A stretch of DNA of 64,000 bases from Cryptomeria japonica (lineage: Eukaryota; Streptophyta; Pinopsida; Cupressales; Cupressaceae), in contig NC_081407.1 in the NCBI RefSeq assembly GCF_030272615.1, forward strand, positions 435,090,730 through 435,154,729, in the 5' to 3' direction. Made by a program: the position numbers and the translations under genes. The notes beneath the pieces were generated by a model, which was not told where the DNA came from, ran no database searches, and was given only the letters and a program-made list of their open reading frames with translations. This document shows, one piece after another, positions 47,609 through 60,336 of the stretch; the stretch's first letter is position 1; every line of letters starts with the position of its first letter.

Positions 47609-48843
47609 TGTAATGGTGGGAAAATGATGAGTAATAGATCAAGAGGAAAACTAACCCTTTCCGTCAAAGAGAGATGAGAGCTTCACTATAGATTGTCCTT
47701 CAAGCACTTTTCACCATTACATTAGGAAGATAAGGGATAATTCAGTACATTCAATCTCCATACAAAGATGATAGATTGAATTTTGAATGAATTAAGAATG
47801 TTAGGATGATCCCTTCTTCCTTTGTTTGATTTGGATAGAATTGATTACATTATGTAGTACAAAAGTAATGGAGAATCGATTATAACTTGATATCGGAATA
47901 TGGAATGCAGTTGTGCACCTGGATTTGGCAGTATAATTTCAAGACAAAGTCACCCTGCAAATTTGATGAAAAGTTATCCGGATCGTGGTGCAAATGTACA
48001 CAATCCTCCGAAAAATCCGCGAAATGAAAAGGGTTTTTCCACCTCTGCAAATGAAGCCTGAATCTGAAAGTACAACTCTACACCTACAACCTACATACAT
48101 AAAAGAGAGGGAAATGTATTAGGATTGGGGGTTTGCCTTTAGGTCAAACCCCAGTTTTGGAATTAACCAAGTAATAAAAGAAAGCACTTGCAAGTAGATG
48201 TAAATGAAAGACTGAATTGTAAATCACCTCAAGGGAGGTTGTAGTAGCAGCGTTGATAGAAATTCTTGTGTGGAATTGAATATTGAAAGGGATCTGCTTT
48301 TTAATGGTTGAATCCTTGACTTGAATGCAACACCTAGCCTTGAAGGGAGACTTGAGAATGCTCAATGCTGGAAAACAATGCTTGAATGCGTGAATGCTCT
48401 TGAATGCTTGATCGCTTATGAAATTTACACTTACCCCACTCATGCAAATGAGAGAGAAAATGCCCCTTAAATACATGTTTAGAGGATTTGAATTTCGTCA
48501 TGTGCCGACATTGGGGAGGTTTCCCGCCCGAGGCACAACCCACAAGACATGCTCTAAGAAAGGTCCTGCCCTAAAATAGGGTAGGGAAAAGCGCATCATG
48601 CCCCTATCTTGGGAGGAAAAGGGTGCCACACCCCTATCCAAGGGGGGATAGTGGTGCCATGCCCTTGTCCTATCCCTTTCTCTAGGGAAGAATGCAAACA
48701 AGGTGATACAGAGGCCAAAGAAGAAGCTGTTTTCGCAAGCCGAGCACTCTCCGGTCTCCAATAAAGCTAGAGGGTTCGAGTTCACATGCGTGAGGACCCT
48801 AATGCAATCATAATTGCTAGAATCAAAATTTTATGACACTGCA
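47609..48843 (-). repeat. TE-D 5' LTR (right copy)
   Basis: A 1235-bp partner of 37001-38198. A primer-site-like sequence (minus strand TTTTGGTGAGACCGAC) lies at about 47593-47608; the matching tRNA is not clear to me. Confidence 0.87.
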
Positions 48844-48848
48844 CGTCT
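48844..48848. repeat. TE-D target-site duplication, right copy
   Basis: CGTCT, matching 36996-37000. Confidence 0.85.
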
Positions 48849-50037
48849 AAATTGATTAAATAACTTTAAGTATTTAATTAAATTAATTAATCTTATTCTT
48901 CTAATCTCATTTTTCTTCATCATCTTACTAATTATTCTATTTCAATTCTATCACCATTTAATCATTTACCACTTTTCTAAAATATTAATTATTTAATTAA
49001 TTGTTATTTTATTCCTTTCATTTAAATAATCTTGATTATTTAATTAAATTCAATTTCTAAATAATTAAATAGTTTCTTTAAATTATTTAATTAACTAATT
49101 AATTCTTAAAATTCCAAATTCAAATTCAAATTCATACTCTTCTAATTTCAAATACATGTGCATGATTTCAAAAACCAAATTGAAAAACAAAGTCAAGTTC
49201 TAAATATATTCAAATAACAAAATGAATTTAAAATAAATTCAATATTTAAATTAATTCTCATGTAAAGATTAAATTGAAAATCTAAGTCAAAGTGTAAACA
49301 CATGCTAAATTAATTAATTCAATCAATTAATTAATTAATTCATTATCTTTCTGATTCCTATTTCTATCTTTTAGTTAGCTTTTTTCTAAATAAAGCTCTT
49401 TATCAACTTTCAATTAGTTAACTATTTTCCTCCAATCATTCTTTTTCATCTTTCAATCATCTTTTTTCTCAACCAGTTAACTAAATTATCTATTCAATCT
49501 ATTCTATTCCACCTCCAAATCAATAGTTCAACTATCAATCAACATGTGAGCTCACATGAGTTCCACCTCTTGATCATTCTATTCCACCTCTCATTCAATC
49601 TAATCCAGTAATCTATAAATTGAACATTCAATCTCCATTCTCAACAATCACGAACTTTGAATCTTTGTGTCATTTGCAGGTTGTCAACACGATATCTAAG
49701 AGCTATCATACCACCTCTTAATTAATCTCACCCAATAATCTATAAATTGAGCATTCAATCTCCATTTTCAACAATCACGATAAATCATGAACTTTGAATC
49801 TTTGTGTCATTTATAGGTTGCCAACGCGATATCTGAGAGCCATCATACCACAAAGAGGAGAAGAACAATGGAAGCTACATACAATCATGGAATAGGGAGA
49901 TTTAATTGATTATTTTACATTCCTAATTGCTTGATTGTATCATTTCATTGGTTTTTGTTAGAATTCTTTGATTAGATAGGGATTTGTGATTTCCCTCTGT
50001 TTCTAGTTGGATTTGATGATGAATTTTAGCATACACA
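48849..50037 (+). repeat. Probable 5' LTR part of TE-F
   Basis: AT-rich sequence with many TTAATTAA blocks, ending ...CATACACA immediately before a primer-site-like sequence. It contains an internal duplication: about 49600-49700 and 49730-49850 share CTATAAATTGARCATTCAAT and CGAACTTTGAATCTTTGTGT-type blocks. No partner LTR is identified in the window, so the left border is not defined. Confidence 0.4.
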
Positions 50038-50318
50038 TTTTGGTGAACCCGAAGTGAAGCAACAACTAATCAACCCTCTGTGTTTTCTGTGTGATTTTTG
50101 CAGATTGTATAGATTTTCAGATTTTTTGCAGGTTTTGTATGAATTTCAAAGGCAAATCTCATCATCACGCAATCGTGCATACAGAATCACGCAATCACAT
50201 AGATAGATTTACATATTCATTTAGACACCAATACACATTCATAGTTTTTAGCTTCTGGTTTGAGTTTGTCTTTTTGTGGGATTTTTCATTATCCATCACG
50301 TAATCGCCCTCATATTTT

Positions 50319-50572
50319 TAGGCATTCACCCAGACATCTTTATGCATTCACCTAGACATCTTTACGCATTCACCCACACATCATTACACATTCACCTACA
50401 CATCATTACACATTCACCCTGACATCTTTACACATTCATCCACACATCTTTACGCATTCACCCACATCATTACACATTTACCTACACATCATTATGCATT
50501 CACTTAGACATCATTACGCATTCACCCACATATCATTATGCATTCACCCACACATCATTACGCATTCATAGT
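50319..50572 (+). repeat. Tandem array of about 24-26-bp units
   Basis: Around ten degenerate copies of CATTCACCCACACATCATTACG (positions vary; T/C and A/T substitutions and a few short units). It continues more loosely to about 50780 (CACTCACTCTATCAG..., CATTCACCCTGTCAG...). It lies in the TE-F leader. Confidence 0.85.
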
Positions 50573-50908
50573 TTTCTATTTTTGCAGGTTTCTGGTAAAG
50601 TTTATGCTTTTGATAGGGTTCATTAATTGTCTGTTTATCTGTCACACATTTGCCCTGTCATTTTTACGCACTCACTCTATCAGTTTCATGCATTCACCCT
50701 GTCAGAATTATGCAATCACACAAATATCATCACACAATCACCCACACAGAATCATGTATTCGCACAGGTATAATAACGCATTCGTTCAATGAAGAGTTTG
50801 ATTTACTGTTTTCTATGTGTTTTTCTAGGTTACTGATTCTCTTTTTGCAACATGTGGAGAAATCACAGAGAAGACCATATCATTACTAAATATTTTTAGA
50901 AATCACTA

Positions 50909-51105
50909 ACATGCATGCCTTCACACTTCAATTTGGGGCTTAAAATAAATCTAGTTAAAATGGACATGCATGTTTTCACACTTCAATTTGGGGCTTAAAA
51001 TAAATCTAGTTAAAATGGACATGCATGCTTTCACACTTCAATTTGGGGCTTAAAAAAGATCTGGTTAAAATTGACATGCATGCTTTCACACTTCCATTTG
51101 ATGTT
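50909..51105 (+). repeat. 55-bp tandem repeat, 3.5 copies
   Basis: Units start at 50909, 50964, 51019 and 51074. Each begins ACATGCATG, followed by TTTCACACTTCAATTTGGGG and AAATCTAGTTAAAATGG. The first three are nearly identical and the fourth is partial and diverged. Confidence 0.9.
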
Positions 51106-52120
51106 CTAAAATTTACATGCACATGAGTATCTCACAACTAAGTTTGGGTTTTTAAAATGAATGTGAATCATGCTTATCAATAGAATAACTCACACTTTGC
51201 TTTTTTTAAGAGAAATAACTTTTTATTGTGTTTGGGGTGGACCTACTGTTGCATTAATTACATTTCCACCAAACTTCAGGGTCTTCAAAGAAAGGGAAAG
51301 GTGATAACAACACCCACTTTTTCATTTTAGTAGTGAGGGGTATCTTTGACTAGGGATTTCATCACCCCACAAAGGTACTTAATATTGGGATGCATTGGGG
51401 ATATCATCTCTCCCAGCAGACTCTTGAGTGGGTTTTTTGAGCCGCTATATAATATACTAGTCAGGCGGCTACAGTGTTTAGTGAATTCGATGTATGTGGG
51501 GGCCTTCACTACACTGATAAGCTTAAATAAAGTCTTCAGTGGATTGCTCTGAGAATCCGTCCTTGGATTGGGATTCCTAAAAATTTACAATAAGAACCAA
51601 CTTAGTAGTTCAAATCCCACGTTTATTGTGCAGATCGTACCCCATAGATACCCTTCATGTACCTTGCATGATGAGACATAAAATCATTAGTGATAAGATA
51701 TTTGGATCTTTGAGGTAAGAGAGACTGGCATGCCCAAGAAGTGTGTATCGTGGAGTGGAGCTAGTGCTGCCAAACTCTCTATCTGTTCGTCTTGTTTTGG
51801 TATTTTGTTGCAGGGGCCCCATTAAATGGTTTACACTTTCCAGCCTAAGATTGTCTTTTGTGCTTTTATATGTATCATTGTACCAGACCAATATTGAGTC
51901 AGTATGTGTGCTATTGTGGGACCTTTCTTTGTGTATCTATGAATTCTCAAAGTTCGTTATAACACAGTTCAGTTAGCTATTAACACAGTCCAGTCAAGTA
52001 TACTTATCTCCAAACAACTGTTCTCATATTTAAAAAAAAACCAGACTTGTCCTACAAATAGAGTTATTTGAAACAAAGTCTACCTTGAAACATTTGACAA
52101 TCCAACAAAGTCCAAAATTT
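51106..52120. other. Non-coding part of the TE-F interior, nothing identified
   Basis: Short open frames only, with no family motif. It may be leader or decayed repeat sequence. Confidence 0.4.
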
Positions 52121-52129
52121 TGCATACTT

Positions 52130-52590
52130 GTGAACATAGGTTTTCTTAGAGTCCTTGGAATTTGCATAAGTCCTTGCATCATCCTCCTTTATGTCCTCAT
52201 TATAGTCCTTACTCACATCCTTGGAATTTGCATAAGTCCTTGCATCATCCTCATTATCATCATTACAGTTGTCATATTCTTCACATATAGTCCTTGTACA
52301 GTCATCATAATTTTCACATAAGTCCTTGTATAGTCTTTATAAAGTCTTCATTTACATCCCATTAACGTCCTTATAATCTTTGCATATACTCCTTGCACAG
52401 TTGTCATAATCCTCACATATAGTCCTTGTACAGACGTCATAATCCTCACGTAAGTCCTTGCATAGTCCTTATAAAGTCTTCATTTACATCCCATTAGCAT
52501 CCTCATAATCTTTGCATATAGTCCTTGCATATTCATCATAATCCATGTTTTAGTCCTTGTATAGTCTTCATCCTCATAAGACATAGGGTC
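52130..52590 (+). repeat. AGTCCTTG-rich repeat field with a 132-bp duplication
   Basis: Repeated AGTCCTTGCAT/AGTCCTTGTA motifs are mixed with CATCCTC and ATAATCCTCAC. A longer unit starting TAGTCYTTATAAAGTCTTCA occurs at 52331 and again at 52463, a 132-bp period. Confidence 0.75.
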
Positions 52591-52946
52591 AAAGCATTAC
52601 CTTCATTTTGCATTATCTTCAAAATTAGGGTGTTCCCTAGTGCAAGTCCATAGGTTGCATTGTTGTTCTTTAGGATTTCATCTTGTCATTCCTTAATCCA
52701 ATTTGTCAAAAAATTCCAAAAACACAAGTTGCATTTATCATCCTTTGTTGCATTTGTCCATTTTCAAAATTCTCAAAATCCAAAAAAAAAAATTAGGGTT
52801 GCATTTTCCTCCCTTAATTGCATTGCAATTCATTCCTAAACTTCAAAAATCCAAAAAAAATGGCATATAGTGCGATAGTTGAAACAAGCTCTTAAAATTC
52901 TAGGAGACAACATTACCCTTATCAAACTTCCAACTTTCATGGGAAC

Positions 52947-54499
52947 ATGTCATTGCAACCAAACAATCAATTATCTCAATCCAACATATACATGTCCCAA
53001 AACATGCATCAAACTTATCAAGAACAAACACGCGTAATACCTATTTCTCCATCACTTGAAGAGAAACTAGCTCAAGAAATAGAGATCTTGGAACAAAACG
53101 TTAATAAATTTGAAGAGAGTAGATCCCAGATGTTCAAACTATTTCAAAAATTTGGTGATCCCATTACAAACCTAGAGCTAGTTGATGTGTGAGCTCTTAT
53201 TATGAAATCAGACATACCAACTATTCTGAGACAAATAAATATGAGAAACCAATATCAACAACAAACACATCCAACAATGCAATTCCAACAACCAATACAA
53301 CAAACAACACAACTCTTAGCACCACAAATGGTGCAAACAAGTCAACCACTATGAACGTCACACACAATTACACAATTAATTTTGCATTCGGTCACATCAC
53401 ATGTCTATGAATATCCTCCTATGGCTTCAAATACACCACTAAGTGTGTCCAAATTGAATGCAAGTGTATTTACAAACACGTCACCCTTTGGACATCAATT
53501 AAACATGGTCAATGTGTCACCTATCATGCAACAAGGTCATTTACCCATGTCTAGCAATGGCTCTTCCTATCAAGACTTTGCACCTCAAGTAGCCTCCATA
53601 CCTTCCACCATTTCCTCATACCTAGAAGTCACACAAGAGAAGTCCACACCATATTTATCCAATAATGCAACCTCCCAAGGGCTATCCATAATACAAATCC
53701 AATCTAATTTAAGTCATGATGCTAGTACTTTCCATGCTTCAGAAATTCAAAATCCAATGCCATCATATATTCCATTTCCAAGAAAACCAACTTCAAAGAG
53801 TCTCATTCAAAATCCTTTCTCATCAGGCCAATATGTTGAAACCTTCCAAGAATATCTCATGCATATCCAAACTCCTGCCCGTATCAAGAGTATGATCCTA
53901 AATCAGGAGAAATGAGTCCTGAAACAAATAAAGATCAAGAACAAACCCTTCCATCCTACCCATTTTTTATCAAGATCCCAGCGACCAATAATATTATGAT
54001 GATCCCCCCCACTCTTTTCTATTGAATTTATAATTATACCCTTTTGTCTCAAGAACAAAGTGTCCTTTCAAGGCCCATCCAACATCCACCTCTTAAGCAA
54101 GATCAAGATATACCTTCCAATCTTCCTAATAATCCTTTTCCAAGTCAAGATCAAAGTGTTCCTTCACCTTCATGTCCTAAGCAAGATCCCATTATTTATC
54201 TAGATCCTGATCAAGATCCCTCCATCCCTTCATCTCCATTTCATAATCCTCCATGTCTCACACAATATTTCCTTAAAAGTGAACTTACCATTTCTCTTAG
54301 TCTCCCTCATGATCCCAATCCCTCTACACAAGTTTTTCATGAGCCCGTTATCAATGAAATCACCAATCTTGATTATCCTACAGAGAACACTTTATCAATG
54401 ATTGTATTTGAGCCATCATCACATGCCAATGTGGTGACAGAAACAAGCATGGCACTAGCTAATGAAATCAACACCCAAATTGTTCCATCATCTTCTTAA
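52947..54499 (+). pseudogene. TE-F gag-like remnant, Gln/Pro/Ser-rich
   Basis: One frame runs from the ATG at 52947 to 53915 with TGA stops near 53190 and 53351, then shifts and continues at 54044-54499. The N-terminal 80 codons include a helix (EEKLAQEIEILEQNVNKFEE). The middle is a Gln-rich and Ser/Thr/Pro-rich linker. The C-terminal part repeats DQD/PSQDQ-like proline-rich units. There is no zinc knuckle and no capsid core. It resembles the low-complexity N-terminal linkers of plant gag proteins, as in TE-D. Function beyond that is not recognisable. Confidence 0.45.
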
Positions 54500-55798
54500 A
54501 GCACAAACATAACACCAACTAATGAGATCAATACCTAGTTGACTTCATCATCCTCTTCAAGTGCATCAATTGAAACAGGCATAGAACCTGCTCATGTCAC
54601 AACTTCGAAACCAAAATATATTTGCCTCATACACCCACACTTGATAGACTGGGGGCAAGAGGACCTACCACAGTTGGATTTCTTTTAAAATGATGAGGTT
54701 ATAGTTTAATTCATGGGTGCCAAAGCTAGATTTACCTCTGATGATCCACAAAATCCAAAAAAATAATAAAATAAACATTGGAGATGTTGAACATGTACAC
54801 TTAGTTGAGTCCTTATATCCTATTGGAAAAGCCATCTTTATTCGACTCTTCAAATAAAGACCAATGAACTACCTACACAACATCTTGACCCTATGAACAA
54901 CTTGCACCTTAAATGATACTATATCTAAGGGTTGTGTTAGTTTAGATTTTGTTTTCCATATTGCATCTCATTTTATTAAAAGCACTGCATCACATATAGT
55001 TTCTTTTTAAAATGCATCGCATCCACAAAACTTTTGCATTAGCATATAGCAGCATCAATAAAACAAGGCAATTGTCTTAGTTTACCATTTGTCTGCATTC
55101 AAGAGAAATAAGGGTCATCTCCTTTCTTAGATTTGGACATGAAGTCTTTGAGTTCCTAAGGTCATCCATTTTCAACATTACCCTGTGACAACGCTTTACT
55201 TATGGTTGTGTAGTAATTTCACTATTAGAGACTTGTTAACCTAAAATCTATCAATTGCTATATCTCAAGCACATTAACAAAATCTCTAATTCATTCAAGA
55301 CACCTAGTTGATCATATGATAGTGAAAAATCTAAAATTCTACTTCACCGCCGCTATAATTGTCACAACCAAGTAGGTTTCATTACTTACAAGTCAACGCA
55401 AGACAATAAAAAGGAAAATTTCTATGCCAAATATCCATCTCAAGGCAAAAGAGCAATGATATATAACTGAAATATCACACATACAAAGTGCGACAAAAAG
55501 CTTGACTATGGGAACATGTGAGTAACTCCATCAGAGCAATGAATGCCTATTGACAATGTAGCAATATTTGAGAGATTAGAGTCTATAACCTCGTCGGAGC
55601 TCTAAAAGCTTGTTGGTAGTGAGGTGCTATTCAAGATGCTTTTGAAGCTAGAATAGTCCACGTAGCTAGTCATATAGGATGTTAAGGATCTTTAGTGAAT
55701 ATAAGAGCACAAATTAACTCATTTGCACACACATGGATAAAAGTAGATCAAATTTTCAAGAACCAATTGGGAAGTTTTTTGCATCTCCATTTGTAAAT
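54500..55798. other. TE-F interior, decayed, no gene seen
   Basis: Contains a polypurine-like GACTGGGGGCAAGAGGA near 54647-54663 but no LTR after it. The rest is AT-rich with only short frames. Confidence 0.4.
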
Positions 55799-55803
55799 CC
55801 TAG
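55799..55803. repeat. TE-G target-site duplication, left copy
   Basis: CCTAG, identical to 63664-63668. Confidence 0.93.
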
Positions 55804-57386
55804 TGATGGGAATGGGCTTGGGATAGACTAGCCTAGTCTATGCTCTTTGATCCTCTCCTTGGATCACCAGGTGTTCCAACCACACCCTAGGGTCTCTAGG
55901 TCTTCCCTTGCTTGTGGGATCCCCTAACCTTGCCCGATCCACCCACCAAAAACATGTGATTCTTCTCCTAAGCTCTCACCTACTCACAAGCTTCAAAAAC
56001 CCTTACATAGGCTAATAAGGGTTTAACTCTTCCTACACCTTCTCAAGTCCTAGCAAGGATAGGAAAGGTCTTTGACATGTTTCTCCAACCACTCATGTTC
56101 CCCCAAGAGGTTTTAACATTCCTTCTTGTTACTGATTTCACAATTTTGTTTTTTTCCTACAAAATAGGGCTACAAGGAATGAGCCCCTATTAGGCCTCCA
56201 TTCTGGACTTTTAGGGCTTCCTCTTGCAAACAATGCCAAAACTTGTAAAACTTCCTAAAGGGACTGCTATTCATTTATCAAAGGCTCAAGGATTTTCCTA
56301 GTTTTGGGCCCCCAAGTGTCCGTACACTGCCCTAGGTGAAATTAAGGGTTTTTAATGGTTTTTAAGGGTTTTTTTTAAGGCCTGCCAGGGTCACAGAGTT
56401 GGTTTGCTATCTTCACCACCTTGTCTGGATTGGTGGAAGCTCCTCCTTCTCACAAATGATGCTCCACACACCCCTCTTCAACTCCTCCAAAGGGTGCCTC
56501 CTTCCTTGTCCTTCCTTGCTCTCACGGACGTATACAACCTTGACCCTTCCTAGCTGGGCACAGACCAATCTCGCCTAGGAGTGGGTTTTTGAAAGGTTTT
56601 CCTGCATTCTCCAAGGCCTTTCTTCCTCTAAGATACTATACAGGGTCTTTACTCCTATACCCCATGGTTTCATGGTGTTTCCACAATGGGAATAGGAGTT
56701 ACCAACCCATTTTCTCAAAGCAGTCCAAAACTGGACAGTGAAGAGGTAGTTACAAAATATTTACAAAGCACACAACACCTACAAAACAAGACCTAATATA
56801 AATGCTCAAAATGAAATTATAAACACTATACAAGACTCTCAACATAGTTTAGTTTCCAAAACAATCCATTATCAATCCTTTAATGCTTCATTTGTGCCGA
56901 CTGGCAACAAAAACACAGTCACAGTCAAGGTGTTTTTCCTTTGGCCGTACAATCTGACATCTAACCCATCATTTTAGGGTTTGAAACAATTTATAATGTC
57001 TTTGCCTCAATTTTTGTGCCAAATTTAGGGTTCCCAATGCCAAGCTAAGGTTATGACCAATTTGGTGGAAAAGTTGCATGACAACTTTGAAAAGTTGTCA
57101 TGCAACTTTTTGCAACTTTTAAGCAACTTTTGCAATGTTGCTTTTCTTGGCTTTTAGGCCTTTATTAGGCTATCCTCTAGACACAACCATGCCAAAAGGA
57201 CCCCAAACTCATCAATAGGCCCACATTCCCTCAACCCCAAAAGAAAACTCAACCTAGACTTGTGAACCTAGGACCTAAACAAAACCAATGAGCTCTTGGC
57301 TCTTATTACATTACATGGCTTCATGAAGAAGCAAAATCACAACAAAAACAAAAGGTGGGAGCCCTTAGAAGGGTTCTCCTACACCA
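55804..57386 (-). repeat. TE-G 3' LTR (left copy)
   Basis: A 1583-bp LTR beginning TGATGGGAATGGGCTTGGG (the right copy starts TGGTGGG) and ending TCTCCTACACCA. It contains AAGTTGCATGACAACTTTGAAA near 57070, where AAGTTGCATGACAACTTT forms an inverted-repeat structure. Confidence 0.94.
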
Positions 57387-57400
57387 TACTCCCCCTCTGC
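57387..57400 (-). other. TE-G polypurine tract
   Basis: The minus strand reads CAGAGGGGGAGTA directly before the LTR start TGGTGTAGG. Confidence 0.75.
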
Positions 57401-57406
57401 ACAAAA

Positions 57407-58942
57407 CTAAGGAACTAGGGGAGAGATGAGAGCTGGATCAATACCAAGTTTCTTGAACTTGCCCTCTTCATCCCAAGTAGCTTCAGACACAGGTTGACCT
57501 ACCCACTTCACCAAGTGTTCCATATAGACCTGGTGTCTATTAGACTTCTTCACCCTTGACTCCAAGATATGCTCTTCTATGGGCTGCTTCACTTGAGGCA
57601 AGGCATTCACATCTAAGTCCTGCAGCACCTTGGCCTGATTCTCAGTCTGCCCTGCTATTTCACCTTTGTATAATATCAGATCAGCAACATTGAAGACTGG
57701 TGATATAGCCAAATCTGAAGGAAGATCCACCTTGTAGGTGTTCTCACCATAATTGGACAGAATTTTACAAGGTCCTACCCTCTTCATTTGCAGCTTAGTA
57801 GGCTTGCCGCTTTGCATTCTAGCTTTACTTAAATGGACCATCACATAGTCACCCACTTTGAACTGAACCTCCCTCCTTTTCTCATCCACTTTAGCTTTCA
57901 GTTTTTGAGTAGACTCTAGGATGGCTCTCTTGACCTGTTCTTGTACGTTTTGGATGGTTTGAGTGAAGTCCTCTGCTTGCCCACTCTTCATCTCCATTGA
58001 ACCAAGTTCTCTTAGTTCACACACCCCTCTAGGATGTCTGCCATAGACAACCTCAAAAGGACTCCTTCCAGTGGTCCTATTTACACTATCATTGTAGGCA
58101 TACTCAGCTTGTGGAATAACTAGATCCCAAGTCTGCCCATACTCCTTGGTTAGACACCTTAGCAAGTTTCCTAACACCCTGTTAATGACTTCAGTTTGAC
58201 CATCAGTTTGTGGATGGTAAGCTGAGCTAAATGATAGATTAGTTCCTAGTCTTCTCCATAAGGTTTGCTAAAAATGGCCCATGAACTTGCTATCCCTATC
58301 TGAAACAATACTTAATGGGAGTCCATGAATCCTTACAATCTCCTTAAAGAAGAGATGTGCAATATAACTAGAATCATGAGTAGTTCTACATGGAATGAAG
58401 TGGCTCATCTTAGAAAACCTGTCTACCACCACATAGATGCTATCCATACCTGTCTTTGTCTTGGGGAGTCCTACCACAAAGTCCATGCTCACACACTCCC
58501 AAGGCCTATTTGGGACTGGTAATGGCTGATAGAGGCCTGCATTGCTTGATCCTCCTTTTTCCCTTTAGCACACACCACATTGCTCCACGTACCTTCTCAC
58601 ATCCCTTGGCAACCTAGGCCAATAGTAGTATCTTTGTACTAGATCCAAAGTTTTATTGATTCCAAAGTGTCCACTTAGGCTTCCATTGTGTTTCTCTTGT
58701 ATGAGATTTTCTCTCATGGATCCTCTAGGCACGAATAACTGATTGCCTTTGAACAAGAGATCATTTTGAAGAGTGTAATCTGCATACTCACCATGAAAAT
58801 GATTCTCAAACTCCTTGCAGACCTTGTAGGCTGATGAGAAGTCTTCATCTTCTTCATAGAGACCCTTGAAACCTTCTATCCCTATGCTCTGCAATTGTAA
58901 TTCTTGGACAGTCAATAACTTCTGGCTTAAAGCATCTGCCAC
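57407..58942 (-). pseudogene. TE-G integrase with C-terminal chromodomain
   Basis: A single frame from 58942 to 57407 with TAA near 58566 and TAG at 58268. It has an HHCC zinc-binding part (HFGINKTLDLVQRYYYW...C..C, about 58680-58570) and the catalytic core: SMDFVVGLP (first Asp, about 58490), IVSDRDSKF (second Asp, about 58310) and the Glu segment near 58240-58180. A GPF/Y-like region precedes a chromodomain-like end (HLVKWVGQPVSEATWDEE, about 57510-57450). The integrase inserts the cDNA; the chromodomain directs it to particular chromatin. TAG at 58268 stands where the family has Trp. Confidence 0.88.
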
Positions 58943-60091
58943 CTTGTTGAGCTGCCCCTTTTTATGCTTGATGGTAAAGGTAAAGGATTGGAGTTACTCC
59001 ATCTACTTCAAATGTATGTTGCCAAGCTTCTCTTGAGTGTTAATGTAACTCAAAGCCTGGTTATCTGTGAACACCACAAATTCTTTTGGGAGTAGGCAAT
59101 GCCTCCACTTCTTGAGAGACTGAACTAGTGCATACAACTCTAGATCATATGCTGAATACCTCTTCTTTGCCTCATTAAGCTTCTCACTGAAAAATGCCAT
59201 AGGCCTTCCCTCTGGACTCAATACACCCCCTACTGCAATTCCACTTGCATCACACTCCAATGTGAATAGCTTGTTAAAAGTAGGTAAGGGTAGAATGGGT
59301 TTTGTGGCTACATCTTGCTTCAATAATTGGAATGCTTCATCAACTTGTTCAGTCCATTTGAACTTAGTTTTAAGGCCTCCTTTTATAGTGTCAAGTACTG
59401 GTGCACATATGCCACTGAAGTTCCTCACAAACTTTCTATATAATTGGGCTAAACCATGGAAACTCCTAACTTCAGTCCCTATTTTAGGGGTAGGCCAATT
59501 CAAGATTGCCTCGAATTTGCTTGGATCCATCTTCAAGGTTCCCTTAGACACCACAAACCCCAAGTAAATTAACTCTTTCTTGAAGAAGTCACACTTCTCT
59601 AAGTTGATTGCCAACTGCTCTTCATGCAACCTCTCTAGGACTAACCTCAAATGTTCAAGGTGCTCCTCTTTGGTTCTGCTATAGATGAGTATGTCATCTA
59701 AGTACACCACCACAAATCTGCCTGTGAAGTCCTTCAACACCTCATTCATCAATCTCATGAAGGTTCTTGGGGCATTGGTAAGTCAAAATGGCATCACAAG
59801 CCATTCATACAACCCTTCTGTGGTCTTAAAAGCAGTCTTCCACTCATCACCCTCCTTAATCCTAATTTGATGATAACCACTTTTAAGGTCCAACTTAGTA
59901 AAATACATGGCACCCCCTAAACAATCCATCAAATCCTCTATTCTAGGAATATGGAATCTGTACCTTATGGTGATCCTATTTATTGCCCTTGAATCAGTGC
60001 AAAGTCTCCACTTGCCTCCCTTCTTTGTTGCTAGCACTACCGGGACTGCACATGGGCTGATGCTCTTCTTGATTAGTCCTTGATCCAACAA
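58943..60091 (-). pseudogene. TE-G reverse transcriptase and RNase H
   Basis: The same frame as the integrase. RT blocks include [17 protein letters not shown] and [22 protein letters not shown]; a TGA near 59788 sits where MPFGL is expected. The catalytic YLDD is at 59693-59704. RNase H follows with ECDASGIAVGGVL (about 59248), the E of DLELYAL and TDNQAL. TAG near 59003 and TAA near 58996 separate it from the integrase. The enzymatic residues I can see are present; the stops inactivate it. Confidence 0.9.
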
Positions 60092-60336
60092 CTCCTACAC
60101 TTGCCTTGCCACCTCCTTATTTTGGTCAGGTGTGAGCTTATATGCTGCTTTATTGGGCAGGGATGCACTAGGGACAAAGTCTATTTGATGGCTTATAGAC
60201 CTTCTTGGTGGAAGTGTTGCAGGTGCTCCATCACTCACTATGTCTTTATATTCTTGCAACATTTGCTTTACCTCCTTAGGTACCTCTGTCTACAACTTAC
60301 CTTCCTCCTCCTTTGGCTTCACAAAGATGGCACATC

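Larger units (their letters stand above)
37001..48843 (-). mobile_element. TE-D: gag-only Gypsy-like LTR element, split by TE-E
   Basis: LTRs are at 37001-38198 and 47609-48843 (1198 and 1235 bp), flanked by CGTCT. The right LTR is followed inside by a primer-site-like TTTTGGTGAGACCGAC (minus strand), and the left by a polypurine tract (AAAGTGGGGGCTAAA). Without TE-E it is about 5.2 kb. The interior carries only decayed gag sequence; I see no protease, RT or integrase. It would depend on another Gypsy element for mobilisation. Confidence 0.85.

Noticed and set aside
50319-50572. CRISPR-like array of short direct repeats
   Set aside because: The units are contiguous and degenerate with no unique spacers, and the window is plant nuclear DNA.
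54647-54663. Polypurine tract marking an LTR of TE-F at 54.66 kb
   Set aside because: No LTR-like repeat follows it, and a better candidate tract lies at 63910.
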